Below are positions 8,938 through 19,400 of a stretch of DNA of 64,000 bases, one piece after another. The notes under the pieces were generated by a model, which made no database searches, had not been told where the DNA came from, and was given only the letters and a program-made list of their open reading frames with translations. Both the position numbers and the translations under genes were made by a program. Each line of letters starts with the position of its first letter. Positions within the stretch are counted from its first letter, which is position 1. Source of the DNA: CAVPDE01 sp963707125 (GTDB lineage Bacteria > Desulfobacterota > DSM-4660 > Desulfatiglandales > HGW-15); the NCBI GenBank assembly GCA_963707125.1, contig CAVPOU010000002.1, positions 1 through 64,000 on the forward strand, written 5' to 3'.

Positions 8938-9099
8938 ATGAAAGGAAAATTTTTGAACAACCTAATTGGTGTAGCCATCTGCCTGACCATCCTGTTTCCT
9001 GCACTTGCTCTTGGCGGTCCCAAGGGAAAGGCTGGGCCACCTTCACATGCACCGGCCCACGGCCCTTGGGAGTTACCTATGCATCGAAATGGATTTTGA
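8938..9099 (+). CDS. Small exported protein, 53 aa
   Basis: ATG at 8938 follows a near-perfect ribosome site (aggaggatgac). The 53-aa product has a signal peptide (MKGKFLNNLIGVAICLTIL, cleaved after FPALALG) and a short mature tail rich in Gly, Pro and His (GPPSHAPAHGPWELP). Similar GPPPHAPAHG tails occur in small exported proteins of proteobacteria without a known role. It lies 57 bp upstream of the PilZ gene and could be co-transcribed with it. Confidence 0.65.
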   Translation: MKGKFLNNLIGVAICLTILFPALALGGPKGKAGPPSHAPAHGPWELPMHRNGF

Positions 9100-9156
9100 T
9101 AAACCTTACCTAAAGAATTGATTCGTTAGATCAACTACCCATCGGGAGAGAAAACC

Positions 9157-9630
9157 ATGGTTGATTCGATGAAAAAGCGTGAACTTCTGCGGCTGAGCGC
9201 AAGGTGGCCCGTGGCGATAAAAACGGAAAGTGGGGAGGCGGATGGGGAGACGAGGAATATCACCGGTGAAGGAGTGTTTCTGTATTGCTCAGAAAGGCTC
9301 CGTGAAGGAGCAGTCTATCGTATGACGATCAAGCTTCCTGAGAAACCACTGGAGGTGACAGGCAAGTTGACTTGGTCCAATTTAGACAGTTTCACATCTT
9401 GGAATTTCAATCCCGCAATGGGCTTTTACTTTATAAGGATTGATGAGGATAAAGACCGACAGAGTCTTAGAGAAGCAATTGCCGCTCAGTGTGAAAAGCC
9501 TCTACGCCTGCGACGCGAAGCCGATCGCCATACAGATTCACTTCTCTCCAGTGAAGCGCAGGCAATAGACCCTTTTGACGGAATCGCCCTGAATACGCAA
9601 CTCCCTCGGAATAAAGAACTTCATAGTTGA
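9157..9630 (+). CDS. PilZ-domain protein, putative cyclic-di-GMP receptor
   Basis: This 157-aa protein has an N-terminal PilZ domain (residues about 6-105). The c-di-GMP binding elements are present in recognisable form: RLSAR (RxxxR) at residues 12-16 and TRNITGEGVFL (D/N-x-S-x-x-G type, with N-I-T-G-E-G) at about 32-42. The C-terminal 50 residues are polar and unassigned. Such small stand-alone PilZ proteins usually relay c-di-GMP to motility, exopolysaccharide or secretion systems; no partner is next to it apart from the small exported protein upstream. Confidence 0.75.
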   Translation: MVDSMKKRELLRLSARWPVAIKTESGEADGETRNITGEGVFLYCSERLREGAVYRMTIKLPEKPLEVTGKLTWSNLDSFTSWNFNPAMGFYFIRIDEDKDRQSLREAIAAQCEKPLRLRREADRHTDSLLSSEAQAIDPFDGIALNTQLPRNKELHS

Positions 9631-10360
9631 ACTTAGTATTGAGGGCACTCTCCCCGCCCTTCATTCCGGTATTGGACTACCAAAACATTCTGAAGCGCAG
9701 AAAGTTCCTGTACCGGTGGGCTATGGATCGGCGGAATTGCGGGACGGCTGCAAAAGCAAAAACGATCCCTCTATTCATAAAATCCAACGTTTAACCTCGA
9801 ACTCCTCATACACAGATTTTGACCCAATTGGACATTCGCCCCAAGGCAGGCGTGGTGGTTCACTTGGAAATCGTTGACTGCCCTTTCCCTGGTCAGCCAA
9901 TAGACTGGTGGTGCTAAACGCTGATCAGAAGTGCCACCGGTCCGCTTTTCTATTAACGACACGAAACCTGAAACTCGCACTGAGGGTTCCACATTCTGCT
10001 ATTACGAAGAGGGCGAATGCAATGAACGAAGTCCTACTATGCCAGAAGAATAGTTCAACGCATGACGCCTTTGGTGGGATTGCAGAATGTCTCCTACCAT
10101 GGGAATGAACTTCGGCGGGCTAGGATTTGAAGTATACTGGCTCGATTCAGTCGTGAGGATCTTAAGGATAGCAAGAGGCCTAATGGCGGGGCTCTTTGTT
10201 GTCCATATCTATCTGGCCAATCCTGGCAAAATGCCAGGGTCAACTGTAGAATTATGACAGGCGCTTTTTGAAGGTTTTGCCTGGCAGAGATCAGGGGTGG
10301 AAAGGGGAGTGACTTCTGGGTACCCTGCGAAGAAAGTCGGCTGGAACTGCGAAACCTGGT
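9631..10360. other. Gene-free 730-bp gap
   Basis: I see no convincing coding frame or RNA gene. A perfect 7-bp inverted repeat cctggca-aaa-tgccagg lies at 10222-10238, downstream of the leftward TraB gene. It may be part of its terminator, although no T run follows. Confidence 0.4.
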
Positions 10361-11524
10361 TTAGGCCAGCACTTTGAGCATGAGGGGGATGGCCACGAAG
10401 GTGCCGAGGGAGGCGCCGAGATTGGTGAACACAACGACGAGAAGAATCCTGGTGATCTTGTTTCGCCAGAATCCTTTGAAGGAAGAGATGTCATCAAGGA
10501 GACTCTCAAAATCCTTTACCTTGGGTTTGGCAATGGCTGCTTCCACAAGTCCGGACACCCAGCCTGCAGCAATCAGGGGGTGAAGCGTGGTGAAGGGAGC
10601 TGCAGCCGCAGCGGAGAGAATGGTGAGGGGGTGGCCTAAAGCCACGGCTGCACCCAGTGCCGCAAGCACTGCGGTCGCCAGGGTCCACCACTTCACCATC
10701 TCGGCCGTAGCCACCATTCCTGAATAAAAGAATCCGAAGAGAATCAGGCCGACGATAAACACCGGGATTCCCCATCCCAGGATCTTATGGAGTTTGCCCT
10801 TGGGAGGGAGTTGTTCCAGCGCTGCCAAATCCACCTCCTGGTTCCAGGAACTCAGAATCCCCGGAACATGCCCTGCTCCGACCACGGCCACGATCCTGTT
10901 CCCCGGCGCACGGCGGATCTTGGTGCTGAGATATTGGTCTCTTTCGTCGATCAGAATTCTCCTCACCTCCGGAAGAACCTCTCCTATTTCAGAAAGAAGC
11001 GCATCCAGCACGTCCTTCTTTTTCATCTCCTCGATCTGCTCCTGCGTGATCTCATCCACCTCCCACACAGAGGACAAGACCTCCGTCAGGAGCTTCACCT
11101 TTTTCCAGAAACTCATGAGGCGCCAGGTTCGAGACAGCGTGATCCGGATGTCCCTGTCTGCCAGATGGACGACTGCACCTGCTGCTTCGGCAGATCGAAT
11201 GGCCTGAAGGATTTCCTCGCCTGGCCTGATTCCGAGCTTCTGGCCGATCTTTCTTTGAAAGCTTGCAAGGAGAAGGTTGGAGAGGAGGAGAAAAGCTTTC
11301 TTTTCCTTGATGACCTTGAGGAGATCGGTGTTCTCCCACTTTTTTTTCTGGGTGAGAGAATCGTAGCGGGACTGGCAAAGCTCCACGCAGACCGTGTCCG
11401 GTTTCGTCTCTTCAATCACCTGGCTGACCAGGTCGGCGCTCTCCTTGGACACGTGGGCGGTTCCGACCAGAGTGATTTCTTTTCCTTCGAATGTGAGAGG
11501 ATGCACGTTAGCATGATCGATCAT
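10361..11524 (-). CDS. TraB/PrgY-family membrane protein
   Basis: This 387-aa protein has an N-terminal TraB (Tiki-like) domain with LVGTAHVSKESADLV at residues about 19-33, VCVELCQSRYDSL at 45-57 and VVGAGHVPGI near residue 216. The last 150 residues hold about four membrane segments (IPVFIVGLILFGFFYSG and others). TraB proteins are distantly related to the erythromycin-esterase/Tiki protease fold; PrgY shuts down peptide pheromones in Enterococcus, but no general reaction is established. Seven bp separate it from the upstream M48/TPR gene, which suggests joint transcription. Confidence 0.85.
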   Translation of the reverse strand: MIDHANVHPLTFEGKEITLVGTAHVSKESADLVSQVIEETKPDTVCVELCQSRYDSLTQKKKWENTDLLKVIKEKKAFLLLSNLLLASFQRKIGQKLGIRPGEEILQAIRSAEAAGAVVHLADRDIRITLSRTWRLMSFWKKVKLLTEVLSSVWEVDEITQEQIEEMKKKDVLDALLSEIGEVLPEVRRILIDERDQYLSTKIRRAPGNRIVAVVGAGHVPGILSSWNQEVDLAALEQLPPKGKLHKILGWGIPVFIVGLILFGFFYSGMVATAEMVKWWTLATAVLAALGAAVALGHPLTILSAAAAAPFTTLHPLIAAGWVSGLVEAAIAKPKVKDFESLLDDISSFKGFWRNKITRILLVVVFTNLGASLGTFVAIPLMLKVLA

Positions 11525-11531
11525 GATAGAG

Positions 11532-13359
11532 TTAGGTTTCCTTTATTTCACCGGTGAATTTCAGCAATTGCCTTCTGTAGTACTCCACGTTTTCCCTTGC
11601 AAGGTCTACGGCTTCTTTGATCGTCTCAACGGCCTCGGGAGCAAAACCGTTGGCATAGAGCGCCTCCGCCAGTGTATCAAGAAACACGGGCGACCTTTCG
11701 AGAGCCACAGCTTTCTGAGCAAGAGCTAGCGCCCGTTTCTTATCCCGCAACTCCGCCTCGTTTGCAGTCACCAGAATCCACGCCAGATTGTTCAGGGCAA
11801 TCGGCTGGTTGCCATCAAGGCTCAGAACCCGTTCATAAAGCTTGATGGTCTCCCGGAGATCTCCTCTCTTGTGGTAGAACATGGCCAGACGCTGAAGGAG
11901 AAGAACATCATCGGGATTTTTCACCAGGTGTGCATAGATGGCCTTTTCTTCCCACTCGTTAAAGAGCTTTTCCTTGATCGGGCTGAAATTCAGGAAATAA
12001 CCGAGGCCAATCATGCCGACAAGATAAAGGGTAAAAGAAAGACTGACGAACCGATTGTGCTTCCTGATCAAGCCGGGGTCGCGGAGAGACTTCCAGAGGT
12101 AATCCACTCTTCGCCCGATGCTGAAATGGTGCCAGCTCGGCAAGATCCCGGATCTTCCCGCTGAGGATAGCAATCTTCTCCAGAGAACTGATGGTTTGCC
12201 TGGGGCTTCCCATGGTGAGAGCGGAATAAAGGTCCGCCTGCCGCTCGAAGTGGCGCATGAAAAAACCCATCACATAGCGGAAATAGACGACCATGACGAC
12301 CAGGATCGGGAGAGCCAGCAAAAAGTACAAGAAGCTTGCGTCCGCGGAAGCGCCGGTCCCGACGATTCTCATCAGGAAAGGTTGGGTCGAAAGAAGGACG
12401 GCAAAGAAATCCCAGAGGCCTGTCGAAACCACCGCAAAACCGATGAAGAAAACAAGGTAGAAAAAGAAATGGCGGTACCTGGCATGGCCCATTTCATGGG
12501 CCACCACGGCTTTCAGTTCTTCTATGGAAAGGATATCCATGAGGGCATCGGTGATCAAAATGTACCTGAAGCGGGGCACCATTCCCATGATCCCTGCCGT
12601 CATGATCCGGCCTTCAAAGATTGGCCACCGCAGGAGTTCCTGGTACTTGAAACGCTTTTCCTGAAGAAAGCCCTTCAAGGCGGCCACTTTTTCCGACGGC
12701 AAAAAGGGCTTGCAGGACCACCAGGTCCGGATCAGGCCGGGCATGAAGATCATGAGAATGAAAAGGAAAAGGGAAAAGAAGAGGACCTCTCCCCCAGGTC
12801 TGCTCATGAAGGTGTGCAAGCTCGTCCATGAGCTGAGAAAGATCAGGTCATAGATCAAGGAGAGCATCACCCACGGAAACAGGATGGGCACATTGAGTTT
12901 TAAGTTGGAGACAATGAAGGACCGCCGGGAGATCCCTGTCTGAAAAGCACGTACATAGGCGGGAAAAGCAAAATACCAGATGGTCACCTGATACGCCACA
13001 AACACCAGGACCGCCAAGATGCCCTGCAGTACGGAAAACGCTCGGATCCCCGGGATCAGCTGAAGCCAGATCTTAATGTGGAAAAAATGGACATCGAGGG
13101 CGAAAAGAAAGATTGCCAGCACGGAGAGGCGGAACACGAAGGCATAATACTGTTCCGCAGGGAAAGCGGTCTCTCTTTCGGGCTTGACGAGATGATGAAG
13201 GAGGCGCTGAAATCCCCACCGGCAGTAAGCGGAAAAGATCACCCAGGTGATGACCAGCATGCTTACCGTGTACAAAAGGGAATCCTCGGGAGCACCTCTC
13301 TGCTGGCTGATGCTCAGGATGAGGAGAACAATGATGAAGTAGATGACGTTGTTAAACAT
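11532..13359 (-). pseudogene. M48-family membrane zinc metalloprotease with C-terminal TPRs, frameshifted
   Basis: The N-terminal 350 residues carry several membrane segments and the zinc site AVVAHEMGHARYRH (HExxH) plus the downstream ligand region HFERQADLYSA, as in HtpX/Ste24-type proteases that remove damaged membrane proteins. After LSGKIRDL the frame breaks. The expected continuation SWHHFSIGRRVDYL, a further membrane segment and TPR-like helices (NQPIALNNLAWILV, DTLAEALYANGFAPE) are read one base off. A single extra base near 12139-12142 accounts for it. Intact, the protein would be about 608 aa. The site is not a homopolymer, so a real mutation is possible. Confidence 0.8.
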
Positions 13360-13631
13360 GCTGCTTGTGTCCTGCCGGGCAATCTGCCTGGCTCACCACG
13401 GGTACACCGAGGACACAGCGCACCGTAGCCGCAACTAAATCAAAAGCACGAAACTCGAAATCCGAAACAAATTCGAATGACCAAAATTCAAATGCTCTAA
13501 ACAAAAAAAACCCCGATCCCGAAAAACTTAACAGCGGTTGAAAAAAATCACGTGTTCGTGAAGCAAGGGTTTTCAGATGACCCCAAAAAGATCTTTTTCT
13601 TTGCGCTCTTTGCGTCTCTGCGGTGAATCCA
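13360..13631. repeat. Intergenic gap with a cgaaa/attcgaa short-word array
   Basis: Bases 13447-13500 repeat a degenerate word (cgaaactcgaaatccgaaacaaattcgaatg). The same word family appears in the opposite orientation at 38005-38131. No gene is seen in the gap. Confidence 0.5.
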
Positions 13632-15131
13632 TCAGGCGGCCGAATCGGTTTGAGACGTCGCGAATTCCAGTTTTCCTCCTCCAGGAGGCATGGAAGGATC
13701 GGCATGGAGAAGGATGGTCACCCCGTAGCGCTTCTCAATGTCAGCCAGTTCCTTTCTCTTCCTGTTCTGGAGGTATCCGGCCACATCCACTGGAAGGGTC
13801 CCTTCTACCTTGCTCACATCCCCCTTTGAGACGCCCATCAGAATTCGGCGAAGATAGGAAACCGCTGCAGACTCCACGGAAATCACTATTCCCCGGCCGT
13901 CGCAAACACGGCAGGTCTGATAGCTCTTGGATTCAATGGAGGGTCTCAACCTCTGGCGGGAGAGTTCCATAAGGCCGAACCTGGAAATATGGGAGGTATC
14001 CACCTTAGCCCGGTCTTTTTTCAGTTCCTCCCGGAGCACCTTTTCCACTTCTCTCAAGTGCTTGGATTCTCTCATGTCAATGAAATCGATGACGATCAAC
14101 CCGCCTAGGTCCCTCAATCTCAACTGCCTTGTGATCTCCCTCGCCGCCTCCAGGTTTGTACTGAAGATCATGGTCTCGCCGTCGCTTCCCACCTTTCCGC
14201 GACCGGAGTTCACATCGATGGAGATCAGCGCCTCCGTCGGGCTGAGCACAATCGACCCCCCGGACTTCAAAAAAACTTTATTGCCGTAAATGCTCTCGAT
14301 CTGTTTTTCGATCTCGTACTGATCAAAGAGGGGCCGCGTGTCCTCATAAAGTTTCACTCTTTCCTGATCCCTGGGCGAAATGATCTTCATGTACTCCTGG
14401 ATCTTCGCGTAGGTCTCCCGGTCGTCGACCAGGATCTCGGCAATGTCGCTGTTGTAAGAGTCCCGGAGCGTGCGGAAACAGAGATCCTGCTCCTTGTGGA
14501 TGAGAGAGAGAGCCGGGGCCTCCGGCACCCTGTCCCGGATAGTCTTCCACATTCTCACCAGCCGATTCAGATCCTTGGAGAGTTCCCGCTTGTTTTGGCC
14601 CGCAGCCACGGTCCGGACGATGTAGCCGAGATCTTCCGGGAGCTTGAGCTGGATCATGATGGATTTGAGCTTCTCCCGCTCTTCCTCGTTCTCGATCTTT
14701 CTTGAAACGCCGTTGATCGTGCGGCCGGGGGTCAGGACGATGTATCGACCTGCGAGGGAGATATAGGTGGTGAGCTGGTCCCCTTTGTGGCCCGGCATTT
14801 CCTTGGTCACCTGAACCAGGACTTCCTGACCCTTTTTCAGGGCTTTTTCAATGGGCGGATAATTCTGGTCCCTCCAGGAGGCGAGATCGATCTGGTAGTA
14901 CTCGGGGTGAATGTCCGTCATCGCGAGGAATCCATTGCGGTCGGAACCGAAGTCGACAAAACACGCCTGAAGCTTTGGTTCGACCCGTTCCACCACCGCT
15001 TTATAGATGTTTCCCGCCTTCTGCTCAGCCGTGGAAGTTTCAATCTGGAACGCATCCAGCCTTCCATCCTTTAGAAAAGCGACCCTGTACTCTTCAGGGT
15101 CAACGGCATTGATCAGCATTTTTGTCTTCAT
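13632..15131 (-). CDS. rng: Ribonuclease E/G family endoribonuclease
   Basis: This 499-aa protein, the length of RNase G, processes rRNA 5' ends and initiates mRNA decay. The N-terminal S1 domain (residues about 38-120: KAGNIYKAVVERVEP, QACFVDFGSDRNGFL) is followed by the RNase H-like and DNase I-like core. The Mg-binding aspartates are in LISIDVNSGRG and LIVIDFIDM, and the zinc-link cysteines in CRVCDGRG near residue 405. Its ATG overlaps the TGA of the upstream activase subunit by 4 nt, so it is translationally coupled to that operon. The long C-terminal scaffold of RNase E is absent. Confidence 0.93.
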   Translation of the reverse strand: MKTKMLINAVDPEEYRVAFLKDGRLDAFQIETSTAEQKAGNIYKAVVERVEPKLQACFVDFGSDRNGFLAMTDIHPEYYQIDLASWRDQNYPPIEKALKKGQEVLVQVTKEMPGHKGDQLTTYISLAGRYIVLTPGRTINGVSRKIENEEEREKLKSIMIQLKLPEDLGYIVRTVAAGQNKRELSKDLNRLVRMWKTIRDRVPEAPALSLIHKEQDLCFRTLRDSYNSDIAEILVDDRETYAKIQEYMKIISPRDQERVKLYEDTRPLFDQYEIEKQIESIYGNKVFLKSGGSIVLSPTEALISIDVNSGRGKVGSDGETMIFSTNLEAAREITRQLRLRDLGGLIVIDFIDMRESKHLREVEKVLREELKKDRAKVDTSHISRFGLMELSRQRLRPSIESKSYQTCRVCDGRGIVISVESAAVSYLRRILMGVSKGDVSKVEGTLPVDVAGYLQNRKRKELADIEKRYGVTILLHADPSMPPGGGKLEFATSQTDSAA

Positions 15132-16486
15132 GAGCTTCCATTTCTTGCATGGCGTTTGAAGTGCTGTTGCGCTTGGTACATAAATGTCCGGATCGCCGCC
15201 TCCCGGCCCGGCTGAAAGGAGCCATCATAAGGCGTGTCGAGGTAAGGAACTTTCTTTTGATTCATGATGGGCCGCATGATGGAGGACGTGATGGTGCTGG
15301 GCATGCAGGTGAAGGGATACACATTGACCACCCCATTGTAGCCCTGGTGGACATACTCGAGGATTCCCGGAATGCTGAGGCAGGCCTCGGTTCCCACGTC
15401 AAAGGAATAGATTTTTTCTTTCCCGAGGATCTTGTCCAGGTGATGGACCCTATGATCCTGAGCCAGATCCAGAATCGGCTTCACCCGCTTGTAGACCTGA
15501 TCCTGCCGGTAATGCTGGTACGAAAGGTCCACGCCGTAGGAGAGGATCTTCTTGAGGTACACCCTGATCCTGCTCACCCGAAGTTGCTTGAGGCTCAGGC
15601 GAAGGCCTATCTTTGCCTCTCTCATCCGGTCATAGGTGGTGTAGTTGACCCACTCTGCAATGGACGCGTTGACGACCTCGGCTCCGTGTTTTTCAAGCAA
15701 CCGGATCACATCCTGATTGGCCTGGACATGGGTTCTCAGGTAGATTTCGCCCACGATCCCGATAAGGGGTTTCTGCGGAATGCCGGGGTCGATGAGCTTT
15801 TTTCCTTCCTGAATGATTTCTGCCAGCTTGTCGAGAATCCCCTCAAAGTCCTTTACGGCTCCGCGCTGCTCAAACACACCGGCCAGGACGTGCGTGGCTC
15901 TTTCAATGAATTCGTCCGCCATTCCCTTTTGCTTCTCATAGGGCCTTACCCTCCAGAGCAGCCTGTCGAGCACGTCCGACACGACCACGGAGAAATACCC
16001 GACCTTTCGGAACTCTTTAGTCTGCTCCTGGTCGAACATTCCGTCGAGGGCATAGGAATTCTTGGAGGTGAGGGATCCGATTTTGAGGCTCTCCAGTTCG
16101 GGAAAGGAGTCGAGCACGATGCGCTGGTACTTGTTGTACATCCCGAAACGACAGGGACCTTCTGCCTCGGGCATGAAGTAAATGTAGCGGTCCGGATCAA
16201 AGTCCTTGCCCAGCCTCTCCTTCTCTTTGTTGAGAAAAAGGAGAATATCGCCCGTCGTCACCTGGCATGGGAAACACTCCTTACCGGAGGTGAATGCTTT
16301 TCCAAGATCCAGGCCTTCGTGCGTGTCCATGAGCACGGCGTTGACGCCGAAGCTCCTGAAGGCCCCTGCCAGGAGGTGCCCTCCGATCCGGTTCATCTGA
16401 GGAATGAGAAACGTTTTGCCTTTCAGTCTGAAGGGGCCGACGTTTTCCGAGAGGGAATGAAAGGTCTGCCGGGTTTCTGCTTCCAT
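15128..16486 (-). CDS. Acyl-CoA dehydratase activase-associated subunit (COG3581/HgdB-like)
   Basis: This 452-aa protein belongs to the group that accompanies large BadF-type activases and resembles the 2-hydroxyacyl-CoA dehydratase (HgdB) fold. Conserved blocks visible are PQMNRIGGHLLAGAF, SGKECFPCQVTTGD (CxxC), AEGPCRFGMYNKYQR, IGIVGEIYLRTHVQAN and VNVYPFTCMPSTIT. Its cysteines could hold an iron-sulfur cluster. It starts 7 bp after the activase gene and ends overlapping rng. The exact substrate of this pair is unknown, and no catalytic dehydratase genes lie beside it. Confidence 0.78.
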   Translation of the reverse strand: MEAETRQTFHSLSENVGPFRLKGKTFLIPQMNRIGGHLLAGAFRSFGVNAVLMDTHEGLDLGKAFTSGKECFPCQVTTGDILLFLNKEKERLGKDFDPDRYIYFMPEAEGPCRFGMYNKYQRIVLDSFPELESLKIGSLTSKNSYALDGMFDQEQTKEFRKVGYFSVVVSDVLDRLLWRVRPYEKQKGMADEFIERATHVLAGVFEQRGAVKDFEGILDKLAEIIQEGKKLIDPGIPQKPLIGIVGEIYLRTHVQANQDVIRLLEKHGAEVVNASIAEWVNYTTYDRMREAKIGLRLSLKQLRVSRIRVYLKKILSYGVDLSYQHYRQDQVYKRVKPILDLAQDHRVHHLDKILGKEKIYSFDVGTEACLSIPGILEYVHQGYNGVVNVYPFTCMPSTITSSIMRPIMNQKKVPYLDTPYDGSFQPGREAAIRTFMYQAQQHFKRHARNGSS

Positions 16487-16493
16487 AGTCGCC

Positions 16494-19400
16494 TCAGTTG
16501 GACACTTTCAAATAGACAAAGGAATCGTTTCCAAGCTTCTGCATGGTGTTCTCGATCACGTTCCGGAAGGCTTCGAGGCGAGTCATCACCCCGGCCACTG
16601 CGCTGTGCTCATCGAGTTCGAGAATGAGATAGGGTTTCTCCTGCATGATGTACTTGTAAAAGTGCTCAATAAAGGAATCCGCGCCGCAGCTGAAATTGGT
16701 GATGTGGAGCCCGAAGAAATTGGGCCGGCTCCTGACAAACTTCGCAGCCCTCAGGATTTGTGCGCCAATACCCCAGTACATGTTCGGGAAGTCGCTCAGG
16801 TCAACGGAAGAGACATCAATGAAATCCATGGGCATGGCCGCCATCCCGATCTTGGCCAGGTTCTGCCCCATTCTCAAATTCAGTCTTTCGTCGTGAAGAT
16901 TGTAAGGTCTGCCGGTGACCACCACCATGGGCTCTGAGGGGTCATGGGCTTCCAGGACCTCTTTCCCCTTTCGGAGCAGATCCTGCGCAAATTGACTCTG
17001 CCTCTCCAAGCCAACCTCCAGGGCTTTCTTGATCTGGCGCTTGCTTCGTCCGATTTTGCCGGCCATCTGCTCCGTCAACTCCAAGGCGAGCGTGGAAAGG
17101 TCGTACTTGAGATGGATGACCGGATTCAGGACTGCCTCCATTTCAAGACCTAGAGCCGCCCGCACCATGTATTGATTCGCCTGCACCAGGGGACAAAAGA
17201 ACCCTCTTTCCCGATCGGTCGGTGTCGGCATGGTCACGATGCTGGGAAGGAAGAGAAATCGCGTCTTCCCCATGAGTTCTTTCACATGGCCGTGCGACAC
17301 CTTGACCGGATAGCAGGTCTCTGCCGTCATGGATTCAATGCCGGAACTCGAAATCTGGCTGTTGGTGGAAGGCGTCAGGACAAGACGATACCCGAGCCGG
17401 TCAAAAAAGTGAGCCCACATCACGCCGGTCTGGAGCGTGTACAGGGACCTCTGCATCCCCACGGTGGGCCGCCCCTCCACCTCCATCAACGGCTTTCCTT
17501 TGAGTTCTTCAAAAACGCCCGACAGGGCGGAGGCCCACATCTCTTCACGAACCTTGAAAAGGTTTTCCTGCTTCTTTCCCTTGCTCCGGATCACTTCATA
17601 CCGGCCGCACTCCCCTCCCCACACGCTCTTGCGGCCGTCAAAATCGTAGATTTTGAGCTTGCACTGGTTGTGACAGTTAAGATCCGCGCTGCACACCTTC
17701 TCCGCATAATCCATCCGGTCCTCGATCGCACTGGCCAGTCCACGGAAAGTGCTCTTCTCTCTTTTCTCCATGGCGATTTTTTCCTGGAGACACACGGCCG
17801 CCCCAAAGGCGCCGAGGACTTCCCTGTGCTTCGGGACGATAAGACCCCGGCCCAGGACATCTTCAAACGCGGCCACCACGCCCTTGTTAAGGGACGGCCC
17901 GCCCAGGAACATGACCCTCTGGCCGATCTTTCTTTTTCCCACAACCCGGTTGAGGTAATTGTGGACAATGGCGTAACAAAGACCGCCGATGAGGTCCTCT
18001 CTGGGCACGCCTTTCTGCTGGTAGGACACCAGATCCGACTCCATGAAAACCGTGCAGCGCTCGGCCAGTTTCACGGGCCCGTCTGAGGACAGTGCGATTT
18101 CCTGAAACTCGCCCACGATGTTGATTCCATGCTTGTTGGCCAGCTCATGGAGAAAGCTTCCCGTGCCGGCGGCGCAGACCTTGTTCATGTCGAAGTCCAG
18201 GGGGTTTGAATGAGTGATGGAAATATATTTGGAATCCTGGCCCCCGATTTCAAAAATCGTGTCAATGGTGCGATCAATCTCCACAGCTCCGCGGGCATGA
18301 GCCGTGATCTCGTCAATGATCAAATCCGCGTTCAGAAAGTCGCCCACCACATTCCTTCCTGACCCGGTGGTCGCGACTCCCAGGATCTCGACACGGTCTC
18401 CCTGGAGATCGGAGATCCTTTTCAAAAGCTTCTGGGTCACCTCAATGGGTTTCCCCTGAGTGTGGACATAGTGCTTGTCAATGATTTGCCGGTCTTCCGT
18501 GACCACGGCATACTTCGTTGTGGTGGAGCCTATGTCGATTCCCAGATAAACAGGCATCTTTCTGTTGAAGACCACCCCGGGCAAGTCGTTGTCCTCTGGG
18601 AAGCGGGTCTCCCTGATTTCGAGCTTCGGCGCGGTGGGAAGTTTCTCTTGATCCGCACTTTCTCCACTTTCCAGAGCTTTCAGGTTCAGCCGATTTCTGA
18701 TCCCCAGCTCCAGCGCATGGAGGGCGACACCGAGCGCTCCCACGGACGTGTTGTGGGGCGGCACCAGCAGTTCCGGGAAATAAGCCCTGAAGGCCCTCAC
18801 CTGCAGCTCATTGAGCGAAAGGCCGCCGATAAAAAGGATAGGATTTTCCAGGATGCGGTTGGAAACGATGGTGCTCATGTAGTTCCTGGCATTTCCCACG
18901 TGAAGGCCGTAGATGATGTCTTCCAGCCTCTCTCCCTTGTTTTGAAGGTGAATCATGTCCGACTTGGTGAACACCGTGCACCGGCAGGCCACATTGGCCG
19001 GTTTTGCACTCCGGAGGCCGAGGGTGATGAAGTCCGTCAAAATCCGGTCGATCTGATTCTTGGAGCCGTCCTTTTCAGAAGAGTAGATCGAGGTGGCCAG
19101 TCTCTGGGCCTGCTGATCAATGAAAGAACCTGTGCCGGATGCGCAGGGACCGTTGGTGTTGAAGTATTCCAGTTCCCATCCCTTTGGATCGTGATGGATT
19201 TGGAAAAGCGCCGTGTCCTGGCCTCCCATGCTGATGATCGCTCCCGCATCCGGTCTCAAAAACAGGGTGCCGAGCACCTGGCTGATGGTTTCGAACTCGT
19301 AGAAACCCCCTGCCCTCTCGCTGATCTTCTGCCCGTGATTTCCTGTGAAGGCAAAAGCCAGGATGTTCTCCTGACCCAGCCTCCTCTGAACATCCTGAAT

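Noticed and set aside
9631..10360. Several 60-75-codon frames on both strands
   Set aside because: No ribosome sites, no recognisable motifs and composition unlike neighbouring genes.
15149..16627. Long open frame (492 codons) antisense to the COG3581 gene
   Set aside because: Shadow of a well-supported gene with no domain of its own. The same applies to 18462-19694, 24464-25723, 35044-36504 and the antisense frame 40713-41828.
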